Shown: one piece after another, positions 33,043 to 43,925 of the stretch
Numbering within the stretch: the stretch's first letter is position 1
Layout: each line of letters begins with the position of its first letter
DNA from: Kalmusia sp. IMI 367209
Taxonomy: Eukaryota > Ascomycota > Dothideomycetes > Pleosporales > Didymosphaeriaceae
Assembly: GCA_027946365.1 (NCBI GenBank)
Contig: JAPEUQ010000005.1
Span: forward strand, 1,116,001 to 1,180,000
Reading direction: 5' to 3'
Length of the DNA: 64,000 nt
Program-made: the position numbers and the translations under genes
The notes under the pieces: generated by a model
The model's input: the letters and a program-made list of their open reading frames with translations, nothing else
What the model was told of the DNA's origin: nothing
The model's database searches: none

Positions 33043-34067
33043 ATGCACTCTATTTTCGCTTTGCTTTTTTACATTTTTCTCTGTTTCCAACACGTTATAG
33101 CAGCCCCCGACGTGGCCACGTACAAGCCCTTACCAGTAGCGCGGAATAGAGTTAACGTTCAGCTCGACCAACCGCTGGCTGTAGCCGTAATTGAGCCACA
33201 ACGTGCGGGAACGCCTAAGGGTGCGGGTAGAGAGGGTAAGCCAATATTAGGGGGGAAAGCGGTGTTCTCTACACTGCAGATCTTTGTAATGTTCAAAATC
33301 TTGCAGCCAAGGCATCTGAGAGGGCCCTTCCACCTGATTATAAAACTGTTTACTGACTTATTCCCTCCATTCTAGGACCTCGATACGTTTTCATGGCACA
33401 TCATCAAGTCCCAGGCCCATTGACCGACCTTCAAATCATTAAGATTGCCATGGACGGATTCATGGACATGCTCACACAGGGTGGACAATACAATATTGAA
33501 TCTGGGTTAATGCCCCTGGTATTAACCGCTTTCTACTTCAACAATCAAATCATTCTGGCTAGCTCGCAAAAAGGAGGACTAAGTCTTACGTACACTCGAG
33601 AAAACGGCATAGACGAACTAGTTAGGGCCTGCGTCCACCCACAAGAGAAGTCGAAACAAGCCAAGTGCGGCGAGATGAACGCTTTGCATGTCTTTCAACA
33701 TCTATATCCCGGACAACCTATCCGTCCACAAAATATAGCCACCGTTACCATCAAATGTGGTGATAGCCAGGCAGAGCGAACAAACCTTTATGACTGCCCA
33801 GAAGAATCACTTATTGTTTTTCCACCCTGTGACCCAGGAGATAGGGTAAGGCCTTTCTGATTGCCTCGTTACCACAAGAATTGTAACTCACTGGGAAATT
33901 TACAGGCTGGTGGTTGCATAAAATTAATTGGTGAGGGCAAGCTCCTCGACAGAGAAATTCCCCCCAAGACCTGGACAGACAACGGAAACGCGGCTGTTAC
34001 GTACTCTAAAACTGGCTGGGTAACGACACCACTAGATCGATTGTCTCTTGCACTTCCAGCGCAGTGA
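33043..34067 (+). CDS. Secreted protein with deaminase-like zinc motifs
   Basis: The coding region is join(33043..33235, 33376..33845, 33906..34067), 274 aa. Intron 1 is 140 nt (GTAAGC, CTGAC branch, TCTAG) and intron 2 is 60 nt (GTAAGG...ACAG); both joins keep frame. A signal peptide (MHSIFALLFYIFLCFQHVIAA) starts the protein. CGEMNAL (Cys162-Gly-Glu) and PPC (Cys216) with GGC (Cys225) have the order and spacing of the [CH]xE ... PCx(n)C zinc site of the cytidine-deaminase-like fold, seen in secreted and polymorphic-toxin deaminases. The C216-x8-C225 spacing is wider than classic CDA enzymes. Catalysis and substrate are inference. The second intron falls between the two zinc-ligand cysteines. 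Confidence 0.65.
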
Positions 34068-34922
34068 AGAAGAAGCATGCTATCGGCTATTATTATGTGG
34101 ACATTATGGTTGCCCAGGGTTTGGAGGTATTAAGATCTGGTTTAAATGTTTCATTAGCAATGCGAATGCTTCTGGTTTTCTTATATACTATATTGCTATC
34201 TTCTAAATCTGAACTTTATCTTCTCTGAGTAGATGATTCGGGTTGTAGCTTGTACTTATAGAGCTTGTGCCAGCCTATTAAACAAGTTCAAGATTATATG
34301 TGATGTAAATTTGGGATGATTTAGTAGATTAGTAATCGCGCGTAGCAGCAACGATTATTACACATGCATAGAAGAATCTTACTCTAGAGCCAGAATATGA
34401 TTCAAGCTTAGTGAAAGTCAGCTACATAGGCTGTTTAACTGTCGGATATTACGGTGTTGCGAATATCGTCTAGTATGGGGTTTACAAGTATGGTATATTG
34501 TGGAGGCCCCTACGCGTAGTAATTTATAATGATTGTTCTGATGGGTTGAGGTGCTCTGTCATTGTGGTGTTCTCGCCAGAGGCCCCTGCGCTATTTCTTG
34601 GCAGGTTGATTGCCTATCCCTCGGCTCATCTAGCTACTCTACTGCAGTTCGCTATGGATATCTATGCGCTATCTGACATTAACACATCAGATATCTTGGA
34701 TATTTAAGAACCATTATCTCATAAGCGATCATTAATACCAAATACAGCATATAATAGACCAGTGACACAAATCACCATAGGTAAGATTGATATATATTAG
34801 ACTGTGTCGTCAGTCTACGGCCCAAACATCATGTAATGCCCTCCTATAATCCAACAAAAGAAGAAAAACATTAGTGTGAATTAAGCAATCTTCCAGTGGG
34901 TACCTCTAACCCTATTTCTAGT
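34068..34922. other. AT-rich intergenic stretch
   Basis: Moderately AT-rich, with no credible ORF except a 69-codon frame at 34498-34707 that has no recognisable feature. Confidence 0.4.
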
Positions 34923-36392
34923 CTATATGTCCCAGTCCCATCGCTGCGAATCCTTGCTCTCGTGTTTGATGTTATATAACACATCTGTTCCTTCGAAGAT
35001 TTCCTCAAGTTTATGAAGCTCATGAGATGGGCCTCTGGGGGAGTATGGTTTCAAAAACATGCAGACCTCCTTGAGACACGGTGTAGTCTTCCATGCAGTC
35101 TCCAAAAGCCAGGATGCAATCTTGGGCCATTCGTGAAGTCGACTGCCGAAACCCTGGTTAAAACCTGTGTAGTCATCGCTAAATGTCACCACCTCAACAT
35201 TAGGAGGTATACTGTCCTCCAGTCGTCCTATATACGAATCACTCGGGTTATATACGTCTGAAAGCAACAGTGCGAATGGTACTTTGAATCGCTTAATGTT
35301 GACCATGTTACGCAGACCATTCAGAGAACCGCAAATGTCTATATCCTGAAAGTCCGGATCATCCCACGTAGGTCCCGCGTCGATACTGATAACAAGATCC
35401 TCAAGGGTGTTCTGGACTACTAGCAATGCTCCAGTAAGTCTATCTAGATCTAGTATATCAGTGTTTAGTGGGTCGAGATGAGGTGTGTGGCTCCAGACCC
35501 AGCGTAGCTTTTTTAGAACCCGAGTTCTCTCAAGAATCTGTCCAAGAAAGTCGTGTCGGACGTGTATTAGAGATAGTGATGTGAGGTAAGCTAGCTCTGG
35601 TGGGCCTGTTGGCCAACTGAACGGGAGCGATTCGGGGTTTAGGCACCAGCCCGAGATACTGCGCACTGATGGAAGGCTTAGAAGAGCTATCATGTCCATA
35701 GGTTTGCAAAAATCCGGATTTTTCCCAGGCCATGGGCTCAGAAGCCAAGGATAGGAGATATGTTGGAGATGTCGGAACCGAGAAATGCCGTGATTCGATG
35801 AGTCAAAAACAGCAGACTGGAAAACTTTTCCAAGGAATTGATTCTCCATATCCCGCGCTTCCGTTGGGGCATCTCTACCTTGTTGCTTTTTCTCGTGGTC
35901 TGGTAATACGACCATATTTCCGACGCGGAAGCTCTTAATTCTGGGCAGTCTTGATAGAAACAATGCGACAAAAGCGTTCAGGTTGCCTGAACGCAATTTT
36001 TCCGTCCAGATGTCGGCATAGGCAAGACCAGAACGCGAGATGAAGGGCACAAATTTAGACATTCCATCCTCATCGTTTGGCCGCGGCGGAGAGGCTTCAG
36101 GTGGTTTGTTCATAGAAAAAGGTACCCATCGACTAAAATATTCGCTATCGCGCAAACGCACGGCGTCGACATGTGCCGCCAGCTCAGGCCTATTGAAAAT
36201 GCTTCGACAAAGGTGAATTATCCAGCGAGGGTTATCTTGATGTACAGTCATGTCGATTTGTGAATAGAGCAACGGCGTCACGCGTTCATGTAGCCGCTTG
36301 CTTACGATACTCACAGCGAGCAGGTCGCGGAACGACAGGTGCTGGAGAATGGAGTCGATGAGTTCCGGGGCATAGCTAGAAAAAGATACCAT
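34923..36392 (-). CDS. F-box protein
   Basis: The single exon encodes 489 aa from ATG 36392. The longer frame up to 36677 has a non-conserved low-complexity lead and no reason to be used. The first 45 residues form an F-box: APELIDSILQHLSFRDLLAVSIVSKRLHERVTPLLY. The rest has leucine-rich segments such as LTSLSLIHVRHDFLGQIL and MVNIKRFKVPFALLL, arranged like the degenerate LRRs of fungal F-box proteins. F-box proteins recruit substrates to SCF ubiquitin ligases through Skp1; the substrate is unknown. No lesions are seen. Confidence 0.8.
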   Translation of the reverse strand: MVSFSSYAPELIDSILQHLSFRDLLAVSIVSKRLHERVTPLLYSQIDMTVHQDNPRWIIHLCRSIFNRPELAAHVDAVRLRDSEYFSRWVPFSMNKPPEASPPRPNDEDGMSKFVPFISRSGLAYADIWTEKLRSGNLNAFVALFLSRLPRIKSFRVGNMVVLPDHEKKQQGRDAPTEARDMENQFLGKVFQSAVFDSSNHGISRFRHLQHISYPWLLSPWPGKNPDFCKPMDMIALLSLPSVRSISGWCLNPESLPFSWPTGPPELAYLTSLSLIHVRHDFLGQILERTRVLKKLRWVWSHTPHLDPLNTDILDLDRLTGALLVVQNTLEDLVISIDAGPTWDDPDFQDIDICGSLNGLRNMVNIKRFKVPFALLLSDVYNPSDSYIGRLEDSIPPNVEVVTFSDDYTGFNQGFGSRLHEWPKIASWLLETAWKTTPCLKEVCMFLKPYSPRGPSHELHKLEEIFEGTDVLYNIKHESKDSQRWDWDI

Positions 36393-36814
36393 TATATTGA
36401 AGGTGATGCGATAGGGAGAGTGAAGACAATAAGTGGCACTTGGGGAGCTTTTATTAAAGCGCTTAAAGCCTATTTCAGATGTCAGCACACGCCACCGGAT
36501 TCCAGGGCCGGGCTTATCCTCAGGCACTGTAGGAGGTAAGGCTGTGGCCCCGGCGCGGCGTGATGACTCACGTGACAGACAGAATTCAGCGTCGTTGGAT
36601 CTTCGATTTCCAGGGACCTCGGGATTTGAGCTGTCACGTGATTGCCAGGAAGTCTGAATCCACACGCTAAGAATCACTCCAGCTCCGGTGCTCCAGACAC
36701 GTGACCAAAAAAAGACCTAAATGGCAAGACTAGATCGGAAAGCGAGTTCTCGTCCTTCAGAATCGCTCAACGCTTCGCGTGTCCCCACAAGTGAAAAATC
36801 GGAAACAGCCACCC

Positions 36815-37166
36815 ATATCAAGCGCCATTGGCATCAGCAAGGCGCGTCATTGAGTGCCTAAGTCCGAGCCGTGATTGGCAGACAAAAGATGAGACTTAGC
36901 GGCAGGGTTAACGTTACGGGCAAAGCATCCGTCGGAAGGGCTACCGTGTCAGTCTACCGACACCCGATAGGCTTTGTTATTCTGTAAGATAAATGTGATA
37001 AGCCAAATACCACATTTCCCCTCTAGATACCCACATCGTGGGGATAGTATGAAAACAATTCATTTTTGATTTTTTGAAAGCGGGCTATAGCTCTCGAGGG
37101 CCTGCTACTTATATTCCGGTAGTCAAAAATCGTTCATCAAAATCCTGGAAACGAATGGCGATAAAC
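36815..37166 (+). repeat. Upstream flank of tRNA-Gly, shared with 30380-30672
   Basis: It carries the same ordered blocks as the flank of repeat copy 2 (aagcgccattggcatcagc, gggcaaagcatccgt, ttctgtaag, gtgataagccaaa, tttcccctctaga). The copies are clearly diverged but collinear, so they stem from one duplication or from a mobile unit that includes a tRNA-Gly. Confidence 0.55.
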
Positions 37167-37267
37167 GCATCGGTGGTTTAGTGGTAAAATTAGCCGTTGC
37201 CAAATGCAGCTTTCGTTGAAGGTTGCTCGCTGTCGGCTAGCCCCGGGTTCGATTCCCGGCCGATGCA
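37167..37267 (+). tRNA. tRNA-Gly (GCC) with intron
   Basis: The acceptor stem GCATCGG (37167-37173) pairs with CCGATGC (37260-37266), with A37267 as discriminator. The D-arm/A box is TGGTTTAGTGG. Anticodon stem AGCCG (37192-37196) pairs with CGGCT (37234-37238), the loop is TTGCCA plus T37233, and the anticodon is GCC at 37199-37201. The T-arm CCGGGTTCGATTCCCGG carries a perfect B box. A 30-nt intron (37203-37232) sits one base 3' of the anticodon, the canonical position. Confidence 0.93.
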
Positions 37268-37269
37268 TC

Positions 37270-37284
37270 CATTTTTTTGTTTTT
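37270..37284 (+). terminator. Pol III T-run terminator of tRNA-Gly
   Basis: Two T tracts (atttttttgtttttt) begin within 5 nt of the tRNA 3' end, as expected for RNA polymerase III termination. Confidence 0.8.
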
Positions 37285-37887
37285 TGCTGTTCTGTAAGGC
37301 ATTGTGGGTGGTGCTGAAGTGGTATTTGAGGTCCGCGTGAAGGTCTGGGGCTTGCGGGTGATGATACATGGGTCTCAATGTTTTTGGGCAGGTGTATGCT
37401 GCATGAAGTCAAACTGAATGGAGTGGACTTGCGAAACATTCTGGTTCTAAATACACGAGCGATAGTGAACTTCACATTTTACTTATATGGCTTTTGAAAT
37501 ATTGGAGTAGAAATGGTTCATCTACACGATAAGATGGACCCGCTGATCCCGATGAAGCTCTGGATTGTAAAAATCACTACACCGTTTACGCTATCTGATA
37601 TGATTCTTCGTACTCTGGATTTACGGAAAGCTTATCAGGATCATGGGCACGCCTTTCATCTCAACTCACTGCAAGAGAACTTTTTAATAACCCTCATCCT
37701 TAGAGAACGACTGCGGTAGCTGTAAAATCATTCATTAGTACATTGTCGAGTTTATTTTAATCTTGGATTTTCGATGCCTAAGAGAGTATGTAAATTCAAT
37801 GCTAATGTTACCACCTAGCCGACTAGCTCTCTCAAGCTATATCTTAACCTAAGAAGGCCTCATGAGCATGTACACACAAATTGCGAC
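37285..37887. other. Intergenic, nothing recognised
   Basis: A 68-codon forward frame at 37513-37719 begins with a plausible ATG but shows no recognisable domain or splice context. I do not call it a gene. Confidence 0.35.
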
Positions 37888-38764
37888 TCAAAGCCATCTC
37901 TTGAACCACTCCGCTGCCTGCTCCTTTGCCTCGTCTGCTGATTTTGCCTCGATCTCACTACCTGGCTTTGCCCTGACCGCGAACCCGTGTCCTACACCCT
38001 TGTATATCTTGATCTGATAGTTGTGCTCTCCTTCTCCATGACCATCACCTACCCTCTGCTTGAGCACCGCCTCTGTCTCTTCCATCTTCAGCGTGGACAG
38101 CGCCACATCTTTTTCTGCATGCGCAATTGCTAGCGGCGTCTTAAATTTCACCGCGTCGACAATGTTATCAGGTAAACTCAAGGAGGATGGATGCGCAGCG
38201 AACGCTGCATCGACGAGGCGCTCCTCTCCGCCTTCCACAGCCGCTTTTGTAGATAGATTGATGCTTAGAAATCCTCCCCAGCAGAACCCTGCAAGACCCA
38301 ATTTACCTCCAGCAGGTAGATCAGCCTTCACTTTTCGCGCGTACGCGAGACACGGTTCAAAGCTTGATGCGGAGGAGGGCCGAGCGCGGTACATAAAGGG
38401 TATGAAGTGCGACAGTGTGCTGACCACTGCGATGACCCTTTTTGATCTGTCCAATGATGTTGAGCAGTGCAACGGGCTCCATGATTGTGTCCATTGTGTC
38501 CATGACGGTATGCGGCATGGGACCGCCAGGTATGATGTCTGGCACTAGAACTCGCATGCCAGTCAGGGAGGCATATGCATCAGCCAGGACTTTACTGTTA
38601 ACTATTCCGAGGCCGAAGCCGTCGGTATAGATGATGATAGTCGAGCGAGAGGCAGATGTCGATGGTGGCTCAGCAACATAGGTAGGGGTGCCGTAAATAG
38701 TTTGGATGGTGCCTTTTGGGTCGCCGACGGCTTTGCCGCCCCGAAAACAATCTGGACACGACAT
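37888..38764 (-). pseudogene. Dienelactone-hydrolase family gene with frameshift
   Basis: From ATG 38764 the frame reads MSCPDCFRGG, then IIIYTDGFGL, VLVPDIIPGG and MEPVALLNIIGQIKK. A homologous continuation (STLSHFIPFMYRARPS, then LAYARKVKAD) is in another frame, the change falling in the A run at about 38433-38440. The second part has the family's nucleophile motif LAGFCWGG (Cys), the AHAEKD acidic segment and GVGHGF (His), so the Cys-Asp-His triad is present. No GT...AG intron explains the shift. It is either a recent one-base mutation or a homopolymer sequencing error; with one base corrected it would be a normal-length (about 285 aa) alpha/beta hydrolase. Confidence 0.75.
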
Positions 38765-39293
38765 CTTCTATTCGTAGAAGCCTTCTGAGGAGATACAATT
38801 TTGAGATTGCGACGCTCACGTTGGTGATTTAGATAGTGACACTGTCAAGCGGGGTTTTTTATGCAATTCTCGGGCCCGAGCCGTTAGTTGCACGTGATGG
38901 TACTAAGACTTTACATCGAATGATAGGTTCTTTCATTAAATCCTAGTTGATCTTAGCCGATAGTAGGATAGTCGCGTATAGTATGATATAAGACACCCCC
39001 GGAGCTTACGATCAGATCACAGGAATGTATGAGTTCTCTCATCAGTGGATCTTATCAAATTGCGCTCTTATGCAGAACGGATCAGCTTCAAATTTGATGT
39101 TAGCTAGTAATATTGATTTAACGCATTTAGCTCACGTAGAATCGAATGTCTGTGATGGGTTAGGTCTAGTAAGTCTCACCAGATTGCAGTACAGCTTCCT
39201 TACCAGAGAATATATTTGTTCAAAGTCACTCATGTCTACTGATAGGCTTGCTGCATCATTCTCTGGACCTGCATACGACCCCATAATGTCTTT
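38765..39293. other. Intergenic, nothing recognised
   Basis: This is upstream of the hydrolase and downstream of the broken transcription factor. A 156-codon forward frame from 39025 is mostly antisense to the transcription-factor relic. Confidence 0.35.
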
Positions 39294-40440
39294 CTATGCA
39301 TCTGGTGCATCGGATGCGAGAGCCTTAGCATTGTGTGGTACGTCCTGTATACAAAGATTCTTGGATGCAAGAACTTCTGAGTATGGACTATGGCTTTGCA
39401 ATTGTCGTAATACCTCAAGTCGATATTCTTCCGTGATCAGGCAAAAACGAAAGGCCAGCGTGTTTGGGCCCCCGACAGCACTGATCCAGCCTTGACACCG
39501 TTCTGCAGCACAAAAGGTGGAAATCCAGGTCTGCGGGTGCTGCATTCGATAGCGCAACGTATATGTGTAGAGGATTATTATGGCGCAGAAAGCGTATTAT
39601 GGGTAAACTAGTTGATGTCAGGTATTCCGACACTTTTCGAAATTAAAGTAGGAGCGTAATGACATACCCAGGACCCAGCATAGAGTTGATTTGCTTCTAC
39701 CATTTTATCAACAGTGTCGACGATGAGCAAGGCAGCCGATCGACAGCGCTCGACGTTCTCTTTCGTAGAAGGGGATACATCGCTCCCACGCTCAAAAAGG
39801 CAAGAGCGAAAAATTAGAATCATAACGTGGGAGTAAGCCATACTGAGCAGATTACTTTGTCGAGGGAAAAGCGGTGTCAAGACACGGGAGTCCACTGTGC
39901 CCGGGTTGAGAAAATGGGGCATATTATCTCTCCACTCCTGCACTTCCTCACCAAGCTTCGTCATCAACGTATATTTCAAATCTCGAAAGAGGGGAGTGAT
40001 GCCGTATAATTGACGCAGTATTAGACTCAAGATACGACCAAACCTATTCTCGAATCAATCAAATATTATGTGAGCAGGGTCGCAACAGCTTACTTGACAT
40101 TTCTATCTGGTCCAATCATCCTGTAGTACGAGGTACGTCCATCGAAATCTATCCTACTGGGCGTAATATCTGCATCTTCCACAACAGCCGGGCTTTCCTT
40201 CTCTTTGTGAGTTTCCCAATCAGTCTCAATTTGTACAGAGTCGACTTACTTGGTCGAGATCCTCGTCATGAAACACACTAGGACGTCCCATGATAGCACT
40301 CAAATACTTATCAACGTTATACGCCCACCAAAACAATGGCTTGCGACATTCGAGATCGATATAACCCTCTAAGGACTGCCTGCTGCGTCGCTGACCAGAA
40401 GTCCGGCGATGCACGTTCTCGCTGCTATGGACCATCGTTA
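39294..40440 (-). pseudogene. Fungal Zn2Cys6-type transcription factor, 5'-truncated and frameshifted
   Basis: Exons on the minus strand are 40440..40250, 40200..40094 and 40043 to about 39665. They are joined by 49- and 50-nt introns that preserve frame (DEDLDQ-KESPAVVED; RNVK-FGRILSLILRQLYG). The exons encode the middle-homology region of fungal-specific transcription factors: YIDLECRKPLFWWAYNVDKYL, IMGRPS, YRMIGPDRN and YAGSW. Downstream the frame breaks near 39600 by one base, then resumes (AIIILYTYTLRYRMQ ... LEVLRQL). The Zn2Cys6 DNA-binding N-terminus is missing: homology stops at SLTMVHSSENVHRR, at the same point where the MFS relic begins. Confidence 0.75.
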
Positions 40441-41117
40441 GCGACTGGCAGTTTTACCCCGTGATGTTTGTGTACTGGTCCGACACGGTACCCATCTACA
40501 GCATGAAGTTCACCATGCCGCAAATCACCAAGAACATGGGGTTCAAGAATAGCGATGCGCAGCTGCTCGCTGCACCGCCGTGAATTGCCGGCGCGATCAG
40601 TGCGTACTGCTTCGGGCGTCTGTCTGACAAGTTCAAAAGACGGGCATACTTCCTCATCATACCGCAGACCTTGATCGTCATATCGTACGCTATTCTGACC
40701 CCGCTCGCTCCTCGCATGTCCAGCAACATAGGCACGTGCTTCTTCGCAGTCGTTCTCGCCAACATTGGATTCTACCCAATCAGCCCCGGAGCGACATTCT
40801 GGATCAGCAATAACCTCGCCAATCCGAATAAACGAGCGCTTGGAATCGCGTACGTGACTTCCTTGCCCAACGTTGGCGGAATCTTTGCAAGCTATGTTTT
40901 CATCGATGGCGAAGCCCCCGGGTATCCTACAGGACTCGGCTCCTCTTTAGCATTTGCGGTGGTGGGCATCATCGTGGTGTTGGTACTGGAGTTTTCGTAC
41001 ATGCGGATCAACGAAAAGATGGAAGCTATGGAAGAAGATGAGATAAAGGCTCAATACACTGATGGAGAACTGGGTAAGCTTGGTGATTGTAGCCCGCTGT
41101 ACAGATTGGCTTTGTAA
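40441..41117 (+). pseudogene. MFS transporter (allantoate-permease-like), 5'-truncated with TGA
   Basis: The frame opens directly at DWQFYPVMFVYWSDTVPIY and MKFTMPQITKNMGF. It hits TGA at 40581-40583 where the family has an aromatic residue (APP*IAGAIS), then continues intact: YCFGRLSDKFKRRAYFLI (a loop motif), NIGFYPISPGATFWISNN and an end at TAA-type stop 41117 after a charged cytosolic tail. This is the C-terminal half of an ACS-type major facilitator. The N-terminal six helices are missing. Confidence 0.75.
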
Positions 41118-41701
41118 GAGGGAGAAAACTGAGCGTAAGAAATATTAGCAATCGATGAAGAAGAAGCAGAAGAGGGTTCATCGATATGATACGGTACACA
41201 TCAGATCGCTTAGTCTACTGCCTATAGGAAAAACTACTATGGAATAGTGATGTTGATTTGGTGTAGAACAAAGCTTAGCCATCTTTATAGTCATTGAGGA
41301 GCTAGGCAATGACTCATTAAGTAGGACGAGGTAAAGCTTCATAGGAATTACGTTCTTACCTTCTTAGAGGTCTGTAAGGTTACAAAGTTAAAAGTAACTT
41401 TAGCCACATTCAGGAGCACAATTAGGACAATTTTTATTGTTCTGCATTGTCTTGTTCTTTCATACTATAAATATAAGTACAGTCATTACTAGGATATAAG
41501 ATTTCTATCCTTACCTAGGTGTGGTATACATTGTTAGGCGTAGTGTTAGGAACCGTCTTGTCGTCCACTTAGCCGGCATATTAACTTAGGCTAAGGCTTA
41601 TGGTAGGAGTCGGTTTGGTAGTATGTAGACCGGGGGCTACAGGGTGAGGGATGGATGTAGCTATTCATTGTGGCGTTGTTGTTCGTGACGCACAGTTCTG
41701 G
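41118..41701. other. Intergenic, nothing recognised
   Basis: Moderately AT-rich spacer between the convergent 3' ends of the MFS relic and the HET gene. Confidence 0.4.
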
Positions 41702-43925
41702 TCAGACAAGCGTGATGACCTTCTTCTCCGCCATGCGATGCGCGTTGAGGATTTTGCTGACCGCTCGAGACCTGTTGGCATGGAGAAGCCCCATCCTTTG
41801 GAATGTCTCTCCGTTCGTATCGTGCATTCGCAGGAAAAGTGCCTCAAGACAATCACTACCGCTTAAGGCAAAACCGTCAAAAGTAACACCGGCCCACCCG
41901 TTGCCATCATCAGAATCTTCAGAGTCTTGAGAATCTTTGGAATTTTCATCATGGAGCCGCTCAGCCTTTTCTTCGTGAATACAATGTTGAATCACAACTA
42001 CGTAGCCATGCTGTGGTTCGCGGATGCTCTCGTCCATGTTGAATCTTATTTCGGGCTCTATTACCATGCTGGGCGACCATATCTTTAGAGGTTTATCTCT
42101 ATGATCGACCAGCTTGAGTAATCCGAGAAGACGTTTGTCCTGGCCTTCTAACGCAGTAGCTGGAGTGAAAGTCGCACGCAAGGGTTGACACTTGATTTTG
42201 AAGGATGAGGCCTCTTCAAGTTCCCCAGACAATTTGGTTGGGACATTGAGCTCTATAAGCTCCGCATCGCAACATCGATTCGAATGTTTGCCATGAAATT
42301 GGGTGGTGAGACTGGGCCGTATTGTGGAATCGCTGCTAGCCCAGCTCCAAGTCGGTGCTCTCCACTTGGTGGCTTCTCCAACGGGACTCTTGTACCAGCA
42401 CAGTTCTTCAATAATGCGACTTCGCCAGAGGCCGCCAACGAGTTCGTCGCCCGTAACTTGACTGACTTGCTGTGCTATACCGTGAATAGCCACTAGTTTG
42501 TCGCTCTTCTTAGTGAGGCCGCATCTTGAATACTTGATTCGGAATGAATACCATGAGAGGTAAGTCTCGTCATCCAAGCCTTGCCTCGAGACCATAAGGT
42601 CTGGGCTGGCATACGGACTGGTCTCATGTTGCTGCGTGATGCTGTTGATTTGTTTCTTCAGCGTAGTATTGTCCTCAGACCACACCGGATATGCCCAACC
42701 CGGGAGCCCTCTAGGGTATGTTTCACTCGCTATACACTCGTAGCACTCCCAGAACAGCTGGGTACTACTGAAGTGCATGATTCTGCGTGAAAGCAGCCTC
42801 TCCTGGCTGACCCAAGCTCTCGAATTGAGCGGCGCTTGTTCAATATATCGTCCCGCTAAGTGTTGAATATCACACAAATAGGATCCCACTAGACGGAGCC
42901 TGTCAAGTGATCTGTACAGCCAAGTAGCACTCGAGCCGAAATTGGCCTCTACGAACAGCGGGCGTATCAAGCTTGGGTCTCTATCGAAAAATAGACCGCC
43001 TTCGCTATTCTTCGAAGCTGTCGCTGCGATTGTACATGCCGCGCGCGCATAAACGTGACCCATGCGACCAGATTCAACCGCCCAGTCATCCTTGTCGTCT
43101 TGAAGAATACATCTATAGGAGTGAGCTCGTATGACCTGAGATAAAGTCCTGACTGCCTACAGCGAGTCGATCCATAAATATTGGATGCGGAGACGCCGGG
43201 TGATGAGTATGGCATCTTGAAATGTCTTTGGCAGTGCTGTTACATCCATTCCACTGGCTAACGCTGTATATGTGTCTGCGGTAAGTACACAGGGCCTCGT
43301 GTCTCCCCAACAGTGGGAAAGACAAACATATTCCTCGTCGCGAAATAAGGCAGTACTACGTAGTTTGATCGAGCTCTCTTCGTCGATCCCGACATCGAGC
43401 AGGCGTGAAGGATATATAGCAGACTCCGGCCGTTTGGGGCCACTGCATGCGTGCTTCGTACGACAATCGTGATAGCTCTGGAGAAGAAAATTGATAGCTG
43501 AGTCTGATCGCGTGTTTGATGATAGGTCGTCTGGGATTCGGTATTTGTTTGTACCTATTGACAATGTCAGTCGCAGCTTACTAATGATGCGAAGACTGTT
43601 CACTTGGGCAAGGCTCGAAGACCAAATCAGCGCTCCGGTGCAGGCAGCGCCCATTCAGGCCCGGTGTAAAGAACCACAAAACAGGTTCTGTATAGATGAA
43701 GTTGTAGTTTGCACTTATGGGTACCCAATCGAGTGCAGATGGCTGCGGACGATGGGCATGCTTCCATGCTAGCCTGCAGATTGCACACGGTAGTTGCACT
43801 GCCTTGTTGAAGGACTCAAAATCACGGTGATGATCAAACGTCACAGAGTCTTCCCATTGTTCAGTCAAAGACAATTCTCCTCGAAGGAAACGACGGCAAG
43901 GGTCGCAATACAAGTTCTCTGCCAT
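41702..43925 (-). CDS. HET-domain protein, three exons
   Basis: The coding region is complement(join(41702..43112, 43161..43554, 43604..43925)), 708 aa. Introns are 49 nt (43555-43603, CTGAC branch, AATAG) and 48 nt (43113-43160, CTATAG). Both restore a single frame, the second creating LWIDSL-CILQDD. Exon 1 has a CDPC and PCAICR Cys segment. The HET domain follows with EYVCLSHCWGD, LPKTFQDAI and LWIDSLCILQDDKDDW, then YARAACTIAA and RAWVSQERLLSRRIMHF. The C-terminal 300 residues are variable, with a WRAPTWSWAS motif common in this class and an acidic KDSQDSEDSDD tract. It is a putative incompatibility/cell-death factor, intact. Confidence 0.87.

Noticed and set aside
36393..36677. N-terminal 95-residue extension of the F-box frame
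   Set aside because: The F-box starts right after the internal Met at 36392, and the extension is low complexity and overlaps the probable promoter.
39025..39495. 156-codon forward ORF
   Set aside because: Antisense to the 3' part of the transcription-factor relic.
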